Shown one piece after another: positions 1-6,410 of a stretch of 7,806 nt of DNA (positions are counted from its first letter, which is position 1; each line of letters starts with the position of its first letter). The position numbers were made by a program, and so were the translations under genes. The stretch spans positions 1 to 7,806 of the forward strand of contig JAGVEK010000503.1 of NCBI GenBank assembly GCA_020058315.1, read 5' to 3'. Origin of the DNA: Candidatus Zixiibacteriota bacterium (lineage in GTDB: Bacteria > Zixibacteria > MSB-5A5 > WJJR01). Under the pieces are notes generated by a model. That model was not told where the DNA came from, made no database searches, and saw only the letters and a program-made list of their open reading frames with translations.

Positions 1-1784
1 TACTTGGCCACATCATTGGCAATGCTGAATGTCGTCAGCGAGCCGCGTGTCATCAGCAGTTGTTTCCCGATCTCAACGATCTGAATCAGCTTCGTCGGGT
101 TGCTGTCGAGATCGACCATATTGCCGGCTTCACGTGCTGCCTGGGTGCCTGTGTTCATGGCCACGCCAACATCCGCCTGCGCGAGCGCCGGCGCGTCATT
201 TGTCCCATCGCCGGTCATCGCCACAAGGTGACCGGTCCTTTGTTCCTCGCGGATACGCTCCAATTTCGCTTCGGGAGTTGCCTGTGCGAGAAAGTCATCA
301 ACCCCGGCCTCCGCCGCAATCGCCGCCGCTGTCATGGGATTGTCGCCCGTGATCATCACCGTCCGGATTCCCATTCTGCGCAACTCGGCAAAGCGTTCCT
401 TGATTCCACCCTTCACAACGTCCTTAAGATGGATCAGTCCCAGAACGGATGTCTCATCGGCTACTGCCAGGGGGGTTCCGCCCGAGCGGGTGATCTCCGC
501 AACTTCCGGTTCAAGCTCTGGCGGGAATGTCCCTCCCATACTCTCCACGTAGCCACGGATCGCGTCGATCGAACCCTTGCGCACACTGAGCGAGACCGCC
601 CCGTCGCTCTCCAGAATGTCCACCCCGCTCATGCGTGTCATGGCCGAGAACGGAATGAATCGGGCCTGACTCGGTGTCAGCCGTTGCGCACGCAAACCGT
701 ACTTATCTTTGGCCAGAACAACAATCGATCGTCCTTCAGGCGTCTCATCCGCCAGGGAAGCGAGCTGTGCCGCTTCTGCCAGATGTTGCTCCATATACAT
801 GGGGGCAGGGCTGAACCGCGTCGCCATCCGATTCCCAAGCGTAATTGTCCCGGTCTTGTCCAAGAGCAGCACGTCGATATCACCCGCGGCTTCCACGGCG
901 CGGCCGCTTTTCGCCAGAACATTGCACCGAACCAGACGGTCAATCCCGGCGATGCCGATGGCACTGAGCAGACCGCCGATAGTGGTTGGGGCAAGGCAAA
1001 CGAGGAGCGCGATGAGAACAGGGACTGTGACAATCTGCGAGAGATCCTGTTGCGCGGCAACGCCGCTGTAATCGGCAAAGAACTTCAATGTAGCCACCGC
1101 CAGGAGAAAAACGATCGTCAGACCGGCGAGGACAATACTCAACGCAATCTCATTCGGAGTCTTCTGTCGCGTCGCGCCTTCGATCAGCGCAATCAGCCGG
1201 TCGACGAATGTCGACCCCGGCTCCGACGTGATCCGAATCACGATGCGATCGCTGATGACTCGTGTGCCACCGGTCACCGCACTCCGGTCACCGCCGCTCT
1301 CACGGATCACCGGCGCCGACTCCCCCGTGATCGCCGACTCGTCGACACTGGCAATCCCGTCGATGACCTCGCCATCGGCAGGGATGACATCTCCCGCGTC
1401 GCAAACAACGAGATCATCCCGCCTGAGGTCAGCCGCCGGTATAGGCGCCTCGATTCCGTCACGAAGCAGTCGGCCAAACACGAGGGTGCGCGCCCGCTTG
1501 AGACTGTCCGCCTGTGCCTTGCCCCGTCCTTCCGCCATCGCCTCGGCGAAATTGGCGAACAAAACAGTGAACCACAACCACAATGCGATCTGCGCCTCAA
1601 ATGCCGACGCGTGACCCTGGACAAGCCCGATCACCACCGAGACCGTCGTCCAGATCGCCCCGACATACACTACAAACATCACCGGATTGCGCAGTTCCGT
1701 GCGCGGCGCCAGCTTGGTCAGCGCATCACGCATCGCTGGCAGGATCAATGCCTTGGTGGAGGAGTCTTGCTCTCTGTGCGTCAT
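1..1784 (-). CDS. kdpB: Potassium-transporting P-type ATPase subunit B, KdpB (3' end cut by window edge)
   Basis: Catalytic subunit of the KdpFABC K+ pump. It hydrolyses ATP at the inner membrane and drives K+ taken up through KdpA into the cell. The ATG at 1782-1784 opens an uninterrupted frame of 594 codons to the window edge. The family is about 680 aa, so roughly 90 C-terminal residues (last membrane helices) are missing. Visible landmarks: first membrane hairpin about residues 34-80; actuator motif TGES at 153-156, whose Ser is the inhibitory phosphorylation site known in E. coli KdpB; TM4 motif APTTIG at 265-270; phosphorylation motif DKTGT with Asp309; nucleotide-binding KGS at 403-405; hinge TGDGTNDAP at 524-532; and SIANDVAK at 587-594, whose Asp/Lys pair matches the TM5 pair important for coupling in E. 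coli. It starts 8 nt after the kdpA stop, with AGGA overlapping that stop as ribosome-binding site. The family call is certain. Confidence 0.97.
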   Translation of the reverse strand, partial: MTHREQDSSTKALILPAMRDALTKLAPRTELRNPVMFVVYVGAIWTTVSVVIGLVQGHASAFEAQIALWLWFTVLFANFAEAMAEGRGKAQADSLKRARTLVFGRLLRDGIEAPIPAADLRRDDLVVCDAGDVIPADGEVIDGIASVDESAITGESAPVIRESGGDRSAVTGGTRVISDRIVIRITSEPGSTFVDRLIALIEGATRQKTPNEIALSIVLAGLTIVFLLAVATLKFFADYSGVAAQQDLSQIVTVPVLIALLVCLAPTTIGGLLSAIGIAGIDRLVRCNVLAKSGRAVEAAGDIDVLLLDKTGTITLGNRMATRFSPAPMYMEQHLAEAAQLASLADETPEGRSIVVLAKDKYGLRAQRLTPSQARFIPFSAMTRMSGVDILESDGAVSLSVRKGSIDAIRGYVESMGGTFPPELEPEVAEITRSGGTPLAVADETSVLGLIHLKDVVKGGIKERFAELRRMGIRTVMITGDNPMTAAAIAAEAGVDDFLAQATPEAKLERIREEQRTGHLVAMTGDGTNDAPALAQADVGVAMNTGTQAAREAGNMVDLDSNPTKLIQIVEIGKQLLMTRGSLTTFSIANDVAK

Positions 1785-1792
1785 AGGGATTC

Positions 1793-3484
1793 CTAGAATG
1801 TCCGGCCGATCCCCGTCAGAAAGTGCTCCACGATAGGTCCCAGACAGAGCGACGGAAAGAACGTCAGTGCCCCCACAATCAGGATCGTCCCAATCAGGAG
1901 AACGGCGAATATCGTGTTGTCGGTTTCGAAAGTTCCCGCGGTCTTTGCCGACGTCTTCTTGGCGGCGAGGCTCCCCGCAATGGCCAGGCAAGGCACGATG
2001 ACGACAAAGCGGCCGATCAACATGGTCAGGGCCAAAGTGACGTTATAGAACGTCGTATTCGCGTTCAACCCCGCGAATGCGCTGCCATTATTGCCTGCTG
2101 CCGATGAGAATGCGTAGAGAATCTCACTCAGTCCGTGCGGCCCCGCGTTGGCCAGACTTGCCAGTGCCACCGGTAGCACGCACGCAATCCCTGCACCAAT
2201 CAGGATGACAGCGCTCGGTGCAAGAATGGCCACGATGACCATCTGAATCTCTTTTGCTTCAATCTTCTTTCCCAGGTACTCAGGTGTCCTGCCGACCATC
2301 AATCCCGCCAGGAAGACAATTAGCATGACATGCAGAAGCATGCCATACATCCCCGCTCCCACACCGCCAAAGATCACCTCGCCCAGCATGATATTGAACA
2401 GCGCAATGCCGCCAGCGAGAGGGGAGAGACTCGAATGCATGGCATTGACCGAGCCGTTGGAGGCAGCGGTTGTGGCTACTGACCAGAGAACACTATTCCC
2501 GATGCCGAATCGCAACTCCTTTCCCTCAAGGTTGGTGGCGAGCCCTACGGCCGGATTGGGCCTGTACTCTTCATAGAGACTGATGGCAAGCCCTCCAACC
2601 AGGAGCACCAACATCACCGTGAAGATAATCCAGGCATGGCGTCGCGCGTTCACCATGCGGCCATACGTGTAGATCAGCGCGGCAGGGATCAGCAGGAGCG
2701 ACAACATCTGCAGGAAGTTGGACAGCGGCGTCGGGTTCTCCAGTGGGTGAGCGCTGTTGGCATTGAAATAGCCGCCACCGTTGGTTCCAAGCTGCTTGAT
2801 GGCCACCTGCGAAGCCGCCGGGCCGAGCGGAATCGTCTGCGCCGGGCCCTCAGCCGTCGTCACCGTAGCGGCAGGGGCAAGGGTCTGGACGACTCCTTCG
2901 CCGACTAACGCAATTGCCAGGATGATGGAAAGCGGCAAGAGTATATAGACGACCGAGCGCACCAGATCGGTCCAGAAGTTGCCGACCGTAGTGGATGTCC
3001 TCCGCACGATCCCGCGCGCAAGCGCCAGCAGAACCGCAATCCCCGTCGCTGCGCTCACGAAGTTCTGGACCGTCAGCGCCAGCATCTGCGTGCCATAACT
3101 CAGCGTCGTTTCGCTGGAATAAGCCTGCCAGTTGGTATTGGTCATGAAGCTCACCGCAGTATTGAACGCCAGCGCCCAAGGCACGTTGTCCAAACCCTGC
3201 GGATTGAGCGGCAGCCACTTCTGGATCACCTGGAGTACGAAAACCACGGCAAGGCCAAAGAGATTGAACCACACGAGAGCCCACGTGTATTTCCGCCAGC
3301 GCATCTCCTCGCGGTCATCGATGCCGCAAAGCCGGTAAATGAGTCCCTCCAGCCACGAGATTGCCGGATGCAGGAACGTTCGCCTGCCCTCGAACACGCT
3401 GGCCATGTACGCTCCCAAGACAGGAGCCAGAAGCAGGAGCGCTGCGAGGTAGATCAGAATCTGAATTAGATCAGAAGATGGCAT
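1793..3484 (-). CDS. kdpA: Potassium-transporting ATPase potassium-binding subunit KdpA
   Basis: Channel-like, K+-selective membrane subunit of KdpFABC, related to the SKT/Trk superfamily. With the ATG start it is 563 aa (E. coli 557 aa), so complete. Numbering here includes one extra residue from an in-frame TTG just upstream. The selectivity-filter segments of the four pseudo-repeats are all present: TNTNWQ at 116-121, GTNGGG at 234-239, TTAASNGS at 339-346 and NNGSAFAG at 466-473. The family hallmarks GEVIFGGVG (369-377) and GRTPEYLGKKI (399-409) are also seen. About ten hydrophobic membrane segments span the chain, starting at residues 7-30. The ATG at 3482-3484 is preferred over the TTG at 3485-3487 because AGGGG at 3491-3495 lies 6 nt from the ATG but only 3 nt from the TTG. 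It lies 9 nt downstream of kdpF and 8 nt upstream of kdpB, so it is one operon. Confidence 0.98.
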   Translation of the reverse strand: MPSSDLIQILIYLAALLLLAPVLGAYMASVFEGRRTFLHPAISWLEGLIYRLCGIDDREEMRWRKYTWALVWFNLFGLAVVFVLQVIQKWLPLNPQGLDNVPWALAFNTAVSFMTNTNWQAYSSETTLSYGTQMLALTVQNFVSAATGIAVLLALARGIVRRTSTTVGNFWTDLVRSVVYILLPLSIILAIALVGEGVVQTLAPAATVTTAEGPAQTIPLGPAASQVAIKQLGTNGGGYFNANSAHPLENPTPLSNFLQMLSLLLIPAALIYTYGRMVNARRHAWIIFTVMLVLLVGGLAISLYEEYRPNPAVGLATNLEGKELRFGIGNSVLWSVATTAASNGSVNAMHSSLSPLAGGIALFNIMLGEVIFGGVGAGMYGMLLHVMLIVFLAGLMVGRTPEYLGKKIEAKEIQMVIVAILAPSAVILIGAGIACVLPVALASLANAGPHGLSEILYAFSSAAGNNGSAFAGLNANTTFYNVTLALTMLIGRFVVIVPCLAIAGSLAAKKTSAKTAGTFETDNTIFAVLLIGTILIVGALTFFPSLCLGPIVEHFLTGIGRTF

Positions 3485-3490
3485 CAAATG

Positions 3491-3495
3491 CCCCT
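3491..3495 (-). promoter_or_regulatory. Ribosome-binding site of kdpA, overlapping the kdpF stop
   Basis: On the minus strand AGGGG sits 6 nt before the ATG of kdpA. The TAG stop of kdpF (3494-3496) overlaps its first bases, so ribosomes ending kdpF translation are placed on the kdpA start. This site decides between ATG (3484) and TTG (3487) in favour of ATG. Confidence 0.6.
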
Positions 3496-3586
3496 ACTGG
3501 AATTTCTCGGGATGAAACAGAGCATAAACGAGATATCCCAACAATATGATGGCGACGATGCCGGCGAGAACGAATCCGAATTTCAC
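3494..3586 (-). CDS. kdpF: KdpF, small membrane subunit of the Kdp potassium pump
   Basis: Single-helix peptide that binds the KdpA-KdpB interface and stabilises the complex (E. coli KdpF is 29 aa). Read from GTG at 3584-3586 it is 30 aa: a short N-terminus, one hydrophobic helix, then the typical C-terminal pattern GYLVYALFHPEKFQ. An in-frame ATG at 3596-3598 would add four residues (34 aa), but nothing resembling a ribosome-binding site precedes it. GGAGG at 3592-3596 lies 5 nt before the GTG, so GTG is the better start; that GGAGG overlaps the ATG itself. The gene is followed 9 nt later by the kdpA ATG, as in known kdpFABC operons. The family call rests on the C-terminal motif, the size and the position; the start is less certain. 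Confidence 0.88.
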   Translation of the reverse strand: MKFGFVLAGIVAIILLGYLVYALFHPEKFQ

Positions 3587-3591
3587 ATCAG

Positions 3592-3596
3592 CCTCC
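3592..3596 (-). promoter_or_regulatory. Ribosome-binding site deciding the GTG start of kdpF
   Basis: GGAGG on the minus strand, 5 nt ahead of the GTG at 3586. It is the only strong Shine-Dalgarno sequence near the 5' end of kdpF, and it overlaps the alternative ATG start at 3598. Confidence 0.55.
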
Positions 3597-3719
3597 ATGA
3601 TTATTCGACTATCTGGCGAATCCTCATGAGTTGCCATCCCGGCCGCACGGTCCAGCCGCTGTTCCTGACACTAAGAACGCGCGCGCAGGCCATCTGTGCC
3701 GTAAGAATATCGCACCCAG

Positions 3720-3740
3720 ATGTAAAGAACATGTAAAGAA
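3720..3740 (-). promoter_or_regulatory. Candidate KdpE operator / kdp promoter region (twin TTTACA box)
   Basis: The plus strand carries ATGTAAAGAA twice (3720-3729 and 3731-3740), an 11-bp period. Read towards kdpF this is TTTACA-TGTTC-TTTACA. Established knowledge: the E. coli response regulator KdpE binds two directly repeated half-sites of the type TTTATA/TTTACA with 5-bp spacing upstream of kdpFABC, so same-face helical spacing matches. The box lies about 135 nt before the kdpF start. A possible -10 element TATTCT lies downstream at 3704-3709, but no -35 hexamer sits at 16-18 bp from it. That would fit an activator-dependent promoter. The kdpDE genes are not in the window, so assignment to KdpE is inference from sequence and position. 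Confidence 0.55.
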
Positions 3741-3779
3741 ACGGGAGACACCCGCGGCGCGCCCCGCCACGGTCACAGT

Positions 3780-3822
3780 GCCTTGCGAAGATCACTCTCA
3801 ATGGGCCTTGCGAGAAATCACT
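3780..3822. repeat. Tandem imperfect 17-18-bp direct repeat upstream of kdp
   Basis: On the minus strand AGTGATTTCTCGCAAGGC (3805-3822) is followed by AGTGATCTTCGCAAGGC (3780-3796), differing by one inserted base and one substitution, with a 25-26-bp period. The pair is framed by an inverted repeat, CACAGTG (3774-3780) and CACTGTG (3819-3825). It lies 40-85 bp upstream of the twin TTTACA box. It could be a second regulator site or a small duplication; nothing in the sequence names a binding protein. Confidence 0.6.
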
Positions 3823-3912
3823 GTGGGGCAATTGTCGAAATGCAGCAATCGGCGCGGACGAACTCCAAACTAATTCCTTGAAGTCTCCGACAGAATGTAG
3901 CACGCACAGGAA

Positions 3913-3977
3913 TGCACTTCGTGCACCCGGCACTGCCCCGCGAAGAGCGGGATCTGCGACAAGCCGTGCCCCTACAC
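3913..3977 (-). repeat. REP-like palindromic element downstream of fusA2
   Basis: Contains three small stems: TGCAC/GTGCA (3913-3917 with 3921-3925), CCCGC/GCGGG (3937-3941 with 3947-3951) and an outer GGCAC/GTGCC (3929-3933 with 3966-3970). It begins on the minus strand with GTGTAGGGGCACGGC. A very similar sequence, with GC inserted, occurs in the other intergenic region at 6247-6263. No T-run follows, so it is not a convincing intrinsic terminator. Two related copies in the same orientation suggest a dispersed intergenic repeat family; this is inference from two copies only. Confidence 0.45.
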
Positions 3978-4007
3978 ATTAGCGGGTTGTACCCGTGGAA
4001 CGAACCG

Positions 4008-6095
4008 CTACTCCTCCGCGGCTTTCTTGGCGGCCTTCGCTTCGTCGATGACTTTGGCGGCGATTTCGCGGGGGACTTCTTCGAAGTGGGAGAATTTGCG
4101 CGCGTAGATTCCGCGTCCCTGTGTGAGGGAGCGCAGGATGGTCGAGTACTTGTACAGTTCGGCGAGCGGGGCCTGGGCTTTGATGCGCTGCCAGCGGCCG
4201 TCGGGATCCATCCCGAGCACGCGGCCACGGCGGCTGGACATGTCACCCATGACATCGCCGGTGAAGTCGTCCGGGACTTTGATTTGGAGTTCGTAGATCG
4301 GTTCGAGCATCACCGGATGGCATTTCAGAAAACCCTCTTTGAATCCCATCAGGCCGGCGATCTTGAATGCCATGTCGGACGAATCGACGGAGTGGTACGA
4401 ACCGTAGTACACGGCGACCCTGACATCAACGACCGGATGACCGGAAAGGCCGCCTTCGATCATCGACTCAACCACGCCCTTCTCCACCGAAGGGATGAAC
4501 TTGGAGGGGATGACACCGCCTTTGATCTCATCGGCGAATTCGAATCCGCCTCCGCGCGGCTTGGGTTCGATGCGCAGGAACACGTGACCAAACTGGCCGC
4601 GTCCGCCGGTCTGCTTCTTGTGTTTGTATTCGACCTCGGTCTTGCCGGTGATGGTCTCGCAGTATGGGATGCGTGGTTTCTCGAGAGTGACGTCGACATT
4701 GTAGCGCTTCTTCAATTTGCTGGTCACCACATCAAAGTGGAGTTCTCCCTGTCCGTAGAGGATGGTCTGGCGGATATCAGGATGAACTTTGTGGAAAAAG
4801 GTCGGGTCTTCCTCGTGGAGACGAACCAGGCCGATGACCATGCGCTCTTCATCGTTCTTGGAGACAGGCTTGACAGCCATGTCCAGGATCGGTTCGGGGA
4901 AGGCGATGGGTGGGAGCACGACCGGGGACTTTTTGTCGCACAGGGTATCGCCGGTGTGGGTTGTTCTGAGCTTCACTGTGGCACCAATATCTCCGGCCGC
5001 CAGTTCAGCAATCTCCTGCCTTTGCTTGCCATTGAGCAGGAACAGTTGTCCGATGCGTTCTGTCTCGCCGCGATTCGCGTTGAGCGCCTCGTCGCCGGGC
5101 TTGATATGACCCGAGATGACTCTGAGCAGCGAGAGTTCGCCAACATGGGGTTCGGAAACGGTCTTGAAGACGAGGGCACAGAAGGGAGCATGCGGATTGG
5201 TTTCACGGACCACAGCGGTTTCGGTGCCGGGCAGTGTTCCGGTCACCGCGGGTCGGTCGAGAGGGGATGGGCCGAACTGGTCGACAAAATCGAGCAGCAG
5301 CCTCACGCCTGCCGCGGAAGTGGAGACACCGCACAAGACGGGAAAGAGTTTCCCCTCGACGACGCCTTTGCGCAGCCCGCGCTGCAATTCTTCCTCCGTC
5401 AGTTCGCCGGTCTCGAAGAATTTCTCCAGCAAAGTATCATCGGCTTCTGCGGCGGCCTCGACCAGACGCCCACGGGCCTCGCTGGCAGTGGCACGTACGT
5501 CGTCCGGGATCGGCAGGTCAGTGGTTTTGCCGGTGGCATCGAAAGCGTACGCCTTCATTTTGATCAGATCGACAATGCCCTTGAACTCAGCCGCCTGTCC
5601 CACCGGCCATTGGACCGCCACGGCCTTGACATGATAACGTTCGCCCAGCGCCCACATCATCCTGGAGAAATCGGCGTGCTCCTTGTCCATTTTGTTGATG
5701 AAGAAGATTCTGGGCAGACTGCCGGAATCGAGACGTTCGAGGGTCAGCTCCGCGCCGACTTCCACGCCGGCGGGGGCATTGAGCAGGCAGACGGCGAGAT
5801 CAGCCGCCCGCAGGCCGCCGACCACGTCGCCGGCAAAGTCCGCGTAGCCCGGCGTGTCGACGATGTTGATTTTGCGGGTCTTCCATTCCAGGTGCGCCAG
5901 CGCCAGGGAGATCGAGATCTTCCGCGCGATCTCTTCCTCGGAGTAATCGGTGGCGGTCGTGCCGTCGTCGACTTTGCCCATGCGTCCGACAGCACCGGCC
6001 GTGATCAGCATCGCCTCGCATAACGATGTCTTCCCCGTGCCGCCATGTCCGAGCAAAGCGATGTTCCTGATGTTCTCCACCGTCACTTCTTTCAC
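4008..6095 (-). CDS. Elongation factor G-like GTPase (EF-G2/FusA2 type)
   Basis: Full-length 695-aa translational GTPase with the domain order of EF-G. G domain: P-loop GHGGTGKT at 16-23, switch II DTPGY at 80-84, NKMD at 134-137, G5-like CGVS at 255-258. A beta-barrel domain II covers roughly 300-390, domain III about 400-475, domain IV about 480-600 with the SYHSVDSSDMAF loop (566-577, whose His568 matches a His important in translocation), and domain V about 600-675. The tail is Lys/Ala-rich. Tyr84 replaces the catalytic His of canonical EF-G, and the switch I ERGITI motif is altered to ARKISI; both resemble the EF-G2 paralogue family (T. thermophilus EF-G2, mycobacterial FusA2). No rpsL, rpsG or tuf neighbour is present, which also fits a paralogue. 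Its cellular role is unsettled; ribosome-dependent GTP hydrolysis is likely. The GTG start at 6093-6095 is supported by AAGGAG 6 nt upstream. Confidence 0.95.
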   Translation of the reverse strand: MKEVTVENIRNIALLGHGGTGKTSLCEAMLITAGAVGRMGKVDDGTTATDYSEEEIARKISISLALAHLEWKTRKINIVDTPGYADFAGDVVGGLRAADLAVCLLNAPAGVEVGAELTLERLDSGSLPRIFFINKMDKEHADFSRMMWALGERYHVKAVAVQWPVGQAAEFKGIVDLIKMKAYAFDATGKTTDLPIPDDVRATASEARGRLVEAAAEADDTLLEKFFETGELTEEELQRGLRKGVVEGKLFPVLCGVSTSAAGVRLLLDFVDQFGPSPLDRPAVTGTLPGTETAVVRETNPHAPFCALVFKTVSEPHVGELSLLRVISGHIKPGDEALNANRGETERIGQLFLLNGKQRQEIAELAAGDIGATVKLRTTHTGDTLCDKKSPVVLPPIAFPEPILDMAVKPVSKNDEERMVIGLVRLHEEDPTFFHKVHPDIRQTILYGQGELHFDVVTSKLKKRYNVDVTLEKPRIPYCETITGKTEVEYKHKKQTGGRGQFGHVFLRIEPKPRGGGFEFADEIKGGVIPSKFIPSVEKGVVESMIEGGLSGHPVVDVRVAVYYGSYHSVDSSDMAFKIAGLMGFKEGFLKCHPVMLEPIYELQIKVPDDFTGDVMGDMSSRRGRVLGMDPDGRWQRIKAQAPLAELYKYSTILRSLTQGRGIYARKFSHFEEVPREIAAKVIDEAKAAKKAAEE

Positions 6096-6101
6096 TGTGC
6101 G

Positions 6102-6107
6102 CTCCTT
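6102..6107 (-). promoter_or_regulatory. Ribosome-binding site fixing the GTG start of the EF-G2 gene
   Basis: AAGGAG on the minus strand with a 6-nt spacer to the GTG at 6095. The protein read from this GTG begins about 15 residues before the P-loop, the usual distance in the family. Confidence 0.8.
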
Positions 6108-6136
6108 TCCTCGGCTATCTCTGAGGACAGACTGAA

Positions 6137-6165
6137 AAGATAAGAACGGATGAGGAGGTAGTCAA
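6137..6165 (-). promoter_or_regulatory. Sigma70-type promoter of the EF-G2 gene
   Basis: Minus-strand TTGACT (6160-6165) and TATCTT (6137-6142) are separated by exactly 17 bp. Transcription would start near 6130 and give a leader of about 35 nt before the GTG. The position downstream of the etfB terminator and just ahead of the ribosome-binding site makes an independent transcript likely. Confidence 0.65.
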
Positions 6166-6221
6166 ATGGAAGGTGCGTGGGCATTTGGAACGCGGCTGGG
6201 ATACTGACAGCCACAGAAGTG

Positions 6222-6263
6222 CGGCCTTTGGCCGAACCGGGCGCACGCCGTGCGCCCCTACAC
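6222..6263 (-). repeat. REP-like double hairpin
   Basis: Two adjacent perfect stems: CGGCC/GGCCG with a 3-nt loop (6222-6234), and GGGCGCAC/GTGCGCCC with a GCC loop (6239-6257). On the minus strand the unit begins GTGTAGGGGC and shares the GTGTAGGGGC...ACGGC core with the element at 3963-3977. No T-run follows on either strand. Confidence 0.5.
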
Positions 6264-6315
6264 GCGCACGTTTGAACCAGATCGATTAGCAAGGGCTTGG
6301 TCTCAGTCCGACGGG

Positions 6316-6376
6316 AAAAGACACGGACAAGCACCCGCCGCGGCGGGCAAAAAGCCGGAGAATCCGCTTGTCCGTG
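6316..6376 (-). terminator. Probable transcription terminator of rnc-etfB, branched inverted repeat
   Basis: Perfect 11-bp arms CACGGACAAGC (6322-6332) and GCTTGTCCGTG (6366-6376) enclose a 14-nt palindrome CCCGCCGCGGCGGG (6334-6347) and a small CGGA/TCCG hairpin (6357-6367). On the minus strand the closing arm is followed by TCTTTT (6316-6321), the layout of an intrinsic terminator, and the structure begins 34 nt after the etfB stop. The outer stem, unusually, encloses inner hairpins instead of a simple loop, so the RNA could fold as a multi-arm junction. The same geometry could also mark a small mobile repeat. Confidence 0.6.
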
Positions 6377-6410
6377 GCACGATCCGAGACCCGGTGCTTC
6401 AGAGCTGCAT

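Larger units (their letters stand above)
3587..4007. other. Intergenic region between fusA2 and the kdp operon
   Basis: No credible gene lies in these 421 nt. Going in the transcription direction from the fusA2 stop it holds: a REP-like set of hairpins (3913-3977), a stretch without visible structure, a tandem imperfect repeat (3780-3822), a twin TTTACA box (3720-3740) and about 120 nt of probable kdp promoter and leader. No hairpin followed by a T-run was found downstream of fusA2 on the minus strand, so its 3' end is not explained by a classical intrinsic terminator. Confidence 0.7.
6096..6410. other. Intergenic region between etfB and the EF-G2 gene
   Basis: No gene is visible in these 315 nt. 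In the transcription direction they hold a large inverted repeat with T-tail (6316-6376), about 50 nt without evident structure, a REP-like double hairpin (6222-6263), and the promoter and ribosome-binding site of the EF-G2 gene. No etfA remnant is recognisable here. Confidence 0.7.

Noticed and set aside
60..1796. A 578-codon open frame on the plus strand
   Set aside because: It is antisense to kdpB, which has clear family motifs over the whole stretch. The plus-strand product has no recognisable domain and is rich in Arg/His, typical of a GC-rich shadow frame.
3600..3720. A riboswitch in the kdp leader
   Set aside because: Only weak short stems can be seen by eye and no known riboswitch consensus, such as the c-di-AMP ydaO type, is recognisable in the roughly 120-nt leader.
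3601..3933. A 110-codon minus-strand frame between the EF-G2 gene and kdpF
   Set aside because: GTG start without a clear ribosome-binding site, no recognisable domain, and it overlaps the repeats and the operator candidate. The region looks regulatory.
3937..3951. CCCGC/GCGGG hairpin as an intrinsic terminator of the EF-G2 gene
   Set aside because: The stem is only 5 bp and no T-run follows on the minus strand.
3912..6023. A 703-codon open frame on the plus strand
   Set aside because: It lies antisense to the EF-G2 gene for nearly its full length and shows no domain. Codon bias of the real gene keeps the complementary frame free of stops.
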